A stretch of DNA of 6,842 nt, from contig CAJUEI010000199.1 in assembly GCA_910585255.1 (NCBI GenBank), positions 1 to 6,842 of the forward strand. Direction: 5' to 3'. Of this stretch, positions 4,708-6,842 are shown piece by piece (position 1 is the first letter of the stretch; each line of letters begins with the position of its first letter). A model generated the notes under the pieces. It ran no database searches. It was not told the DNA's origin and was given only the letters and a program-made list of their open reading frames with translations. The position numbers were made by a program, and so were the translations under genes. The DNA comes from an uncultured Lachnospiraceae bacterium (GTDB lineage Bacteria > Bacillota > Clostridia > Lachnospirales > Lachnospiraceae).

Positions 4708-6501
4708 CTACTTTGCAGCATGACAAACCTCTCCTCTTTTCTGCAGATATTCCCGAAATTCCCTGCTCTGCTTTAACTTCTGATATTCCCCATACTGATG
4801 CTCAAATACCGAAGCATAATATCCGTTTTGCTCCATCAGCTCCTCGTGTGTTCCCTGCTCCACCAATCTCCCACGATCCAGCACCAAGATCTGATCGGCA
4901 TCCTTAATCGAGGAAATCCGATGTGCAATAATAAACACCGTTTTTTTCTTTGGAAGATTTGCCAGAGCCTCCTGAATCCGGCTTTCCGTCTCCATATCCA
5001 CCGCCGAAGTCGTATCATCCAAAATAATAATCGCCGGATCGGTAATCAATGCCCTAGCCAAAGAAATCCGCTGTTTCTGCCCGCCAGAAAGTCCCATTCC
5101 ACGCTCTCCCACTACTGTATCATAACCATCTGGCATCTCCTGAATAAACTCATCCGCATTTGCCACCTCTGCCGCCCACTTCACCTCTTCAAAGCTGCAG
5201 TCTGGACGCCCATAAGCAATATTTCCCTCAATCGTATCCGAAAATAAAAAAACATCCTGCATTGCCATCCCGATGTTTTGCCTTAACTGATACAAATCCA
5301 GTTCCTTTACATCCACGCCATCCACCGAAACCGTACCCGAAGTTGTATCATAAAAACGACACAGCAGATTCATTAAAGTAGACTTTCCCGATCCGGTTGC
5401 CCCGACAATTCCAACCGTCTGCCCTGGCTGCACCGAAAAAGAAACATCCTGTAAAATCTCTTCGTCTTCCGCCATATAAGACACATGCTGAAAAGAAACT
5501 GCTCCCTCCATCCGTGTCTTCTGAACCGGAGACAACGGCTCCTTAATATCCGGCTCATGACAGATCGTAGAATAAATTTTCTCCAGCGAAGTCAAAAACT
5601 TCTGAATATCATTAACCAGCCATCCTGCTGTACGAAGAGGCGTTGTCAGCATCCACAGATAACCATTAACCGTTACCATGCTCCCCATAGTCATACTTCC
5701 ATTCAGCACCATGATTCCGCCGCCAATCATTAAAATTACATTTAAAATATAAGAAATCAATTCAAAAATCGGAATATACTTTGCCCAAACCGCCGATGCC
5801 TCTAACTGCGAACTGCGAAAATTGTCATTCTCTCTATTAAACTTTTCCATCTCATAGTCCTCTTTTGCAAATGCTTTTACAACCCGATTTCCACTGATAT
5901 TCTCCTGTGCAAAAGCATTTAAGCTAGAAAACATCTGCCGATTTTTCCAAAATGCCGGACGAATCCGCTTCATCTGAAAATATGTTGCCGTAGCCGTAAA
6001 AGGAAGCACACCAACCATAAAAAGCGACAATTTTACACTTTCTGTAAAAAGCATCACTAAAGCCAATAAAAACACCAATATCGATTCTGCCGATACATAG
6101 ATTACATGAGAAACAAAATGCCGTATCGCATCCATATCTCCGGTCTGTCTTGACATCAAATCTCCCGTCCGGTTTTTATTATAAAAATTGAAATCCTGCA
6201 AAAGCAGGCGTTTATACACAGCATCCCGCAAAGAATACAAGGTTCCCTGAGATGCAGTCTCCATATTGATAATCATAATAAATCTCAGAATACTACGAAC
6301 CAATGTACAAGACAATAAAAAAACAATCAACTTAGGAAGAATTTCCATCTGTCCTTTGGTCACAACCAAATCAATAATACTGCCCGAAATCTTCGGACTT
6401 GCCACAGCCAGTAAAGATGCAATTGGTACAATGCAAAGCCCAATTATAATATTCTTCTTATACCTGACTAAATACGAAAAAAACCACCGAAAAGCCTCCA
6501 T
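4708..6501 (-). CDS. ABC exporter half-transporter, upstream subunit with degenerate Walker B
   Basis: This 597-residue partner has six predicted membrane segments (about 17-36, 56-78, 132-152, 157-175, 242-266, 270-290) and then the ATPase domain. It has Walker A GATGSGKST (367-375), Q-loop Gln415, intact signature LSGGQ (471-475), D-loop SAVD (499-502) and His527. Walker B reads IIILDD, with Asp496 where the catalytic Glu belongs. Together with LSQGQ in the partner, this places both defects in the same composite ATP site, the hallmark of asymmetric heterodimeric exporters. The start at 6501 is chosen because GAGGTGG lies just upstream. An ATG at 6546 has no ribosome site, and the likely -10 box (6530-6535) lies inside that extension. 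A short polar tail (about 570-597) follows the last conserved motif. A MarR or TetR regulator, common beside such pairs, is not visible in the window. Confidence 0.93.
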   Translation of the reverse strand: MEAFRWFFSYLVRYKKNIIIGLCIVPIASLLAVASPKISGSIIDLVVTKGQMEILPKLIVFLLSCTLVRSILRFIMIINMETASQGTLYSLRDAVYKRLLLQDFNFYNKNRTGDLMSRQTGDMDAIRHFVSHVIYVSAESILVFLLALVMLFTESVKLSLFMVGVLPFTATATYFQMKRIRPAFWKNRQMFSSLNAFAQENISGNRVVKAFAKEDYEMEKFNRENDNFRSSQLEASAVWAKYIPIFELISYILNVILMIGGGIMVLNGSMTMGSMVTVNGYLWMLTTPLRTAGWLVNDIQKFLTSLEKIYSTICHEPDIKEPLSPVQKTRMEGAVSFQHVSYMAEDEEILQDVSFSVQPGQTVGIVGATGSGKSTLMNLLCRFYDTTSGTVSVDGVDVKELDLYQLRQNIGMAMQDVFLFSDTIEGNIAYGRPDCSFEEVKWAAEVANADEFIQEMPDGYDTVVGERGMGLSGGQKQRISLARALITDPAIIILDDTTSAVDMETESRIQEALANLPKKKTVFIIAHRISSIKDADQILVLDRGRLVEQGTHEELMEQNGYYASVFEHQYGEYQKLKQSREFREYLQKRGEVCHAAK

Positions 6502-6529
6502 CTTTTCCCACCTCATTTCTTTTTTGTTC

Positions 6530-6558
6530 AGTATAAGCAACCCCATAAAAAAAGGAAA
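6530..6558 (-). promoter_or_regulatory. Promoter of the ABC exporter operon
   Basis: The minus strand has TATACT (6535-6530, 5/6) and, 17 bp upstream, TTTCCT (6558-6553, 3/6). Transcription would begin near 6523 and give a leader of about 20 nt. This agrees with the ribosome site and start at 6501. The weak -35 directly abuts the repeats at 6557-6587, consistent with control by a bound regulator. Confidence 0.5.
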
Positions 6559-6587
6559 TGGACTATCTCAGAAAAACAATGGACTAT
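6557..6587. repeat. 10-bp direct repeats with a 21-bp period, candidate operator
   Basis: AATGGACTAT occurs at 6557-6566 and 6578-6587, exactly 21 bp (two helical turns) apart and touching the -35 of the exporter promoter. A degenerate relative, GGGCTATATTAC, is found at 6639-6650 against GGACTATATTAT at 6581-6592. Spacing on the same DNA face suggests paired binding of a regulator, activator or repressor unknown. Confidence 0.5.
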
Positions 6588-6659
6588 ATTATATACTTTC
6601 AAAAAATAAGGTTTTTTTGCTTTTTTTAAAGAAATTTTGGGCTATATTACAGATATTTT

Positions 6660-6842
6660 GTCTAAACTTAGGGGTTCTTTTCGCTGGAGAAAGGGAATGG
6701 GGGAGAGGACGCCAAAGCGGAGAACCGATTTCTTGCTGCTGTTCCGCTCTCCAGAAAGTAAGAAACTCTAATGCTTCTGAATTTAGATATATCCAACCGG
6801 ACGGATCGGGGTGCAATTCGCCCGTACAGCGGGCTAAACACA
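6660..6842. other. GC-richer, dyad-rich island of unknown nature, running off the window
   Basis: Base composition changes from very AT-rich to roughly balanced here. Dyads include CTGGAGA (6684-6690) with TCTCCAG (6748-6754), AGCGG (6716-6720) with CCGCT (6744-6748), and a GCCCG/CGGGC hairpin with a 5-nt loop (6820-6834). The plus-strand frame that includes 6779-6781 stays open to the window end but has no ATG or ribosome site. The minus strand also has an open frame (6816-6589) without convincing features. Both frames open across a dyad-rich stretch suggest a non-coding repeated element or structured RNA more than a protein gene. No function is recognised. Confidence 0.4.

Noticed and set aside
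4798..5247. Plus-strand frame of 149 codons
   Set aside because: It is antisense to the ATPase domain of the upstream ABC subunit, which has clear motifs in its own frame.
6502..6546. N-terminal extension of the upstream ABC subunit
   Set aside because: The ATG at 6546 has no ribosome site and the -10 box falls inside this stretch; GAGGTGG supports the start at 6501.
6589..6816. Minus-strand frame of 75 codons
   Set aside because: There is no ribosome site, it contains translated A/T tracts and a dyad-rich island, and the opposite strand is equally open. It is treated as part of the unexplained island.
1..6842. CRISPR array, tRNA or rRNA gene, riboswitch
   Set aside because: No regularly spaced repeat array, cloverleaf or ribosomal RNA stretch was seen, and no leader resembled a known riboswitch class.

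Overview
The window is AT-rich DNA whose genes all read on the minus strand, with purine-rich Shine-Dalgarno sites. The flagellin N-terminus at the left edge (VQHNLTAMNANRMLG) and the style of the genes suggest a flagellated gut Firmicute of the Lachnospiraceae (Roseburia/Agathobacter-like). That placement is inference from recognition and was not checked by a search.

Left third (1-1600), reading leftward: an invertible-looking segment of about 0.8 kb (761-1597) carries a FimB-size tyrosine recombinase. It is bounded by two recombination sites that share a perfect 21-bp inverted repeat. Next comes a divergent csrA-like gene (412-675), and then the start of a flagellin gene (1-71, cut by the window edge). 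The flagellin leader holds seven GGA trinucleotides, one exactly in the loop of a 6-bp hairpin and one in the Shine-Dalgarno. This is the arrangement expected of a CsrA-controlled mRNA. The csrA ribosome binding site is itself a near-consensus CsrA target. Inside the invertible segment is a good sigma-28 (SigD/FliA-type) flagellar promoter match, which in the orientation shown points away from csrA. Inverting the segment would turn it to face csrA. The working model, inferred, is a phase-variable flagellar circuit in which DNA inversion decides whether the flagellar sigma factor also drives a translational repressor of flagellin.

Middle (1598-2820): about 250 bp of non-coding DNA, a strong terminator usable in both directions, and a classical short-chain dehydrogenase/reductase (1957-2715) with its own extended -10 promoter.

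Right part (2821-6842): a two-gene operon for a heterodimeric ABC exporter of the BmrCD/LmrCD/TM287-288 type. The upstream subunit (4708-6501) has an intact LSGGQ but Asp for the catalytic Glu. The downstream subunit (2821-4608) has the catalytic Glu but LSQGQ. One composite ATP site is therefore predicted active and one degenerate. Upstream lie a promoter and a 10-bp direct repeat with a 21-bp period that looks like an operator. The last 180 bp are a GC-richer, dyad-rich island of unknown nature. The substrate of the exporter and of the dehydrogenase cannot be read from the sequence.
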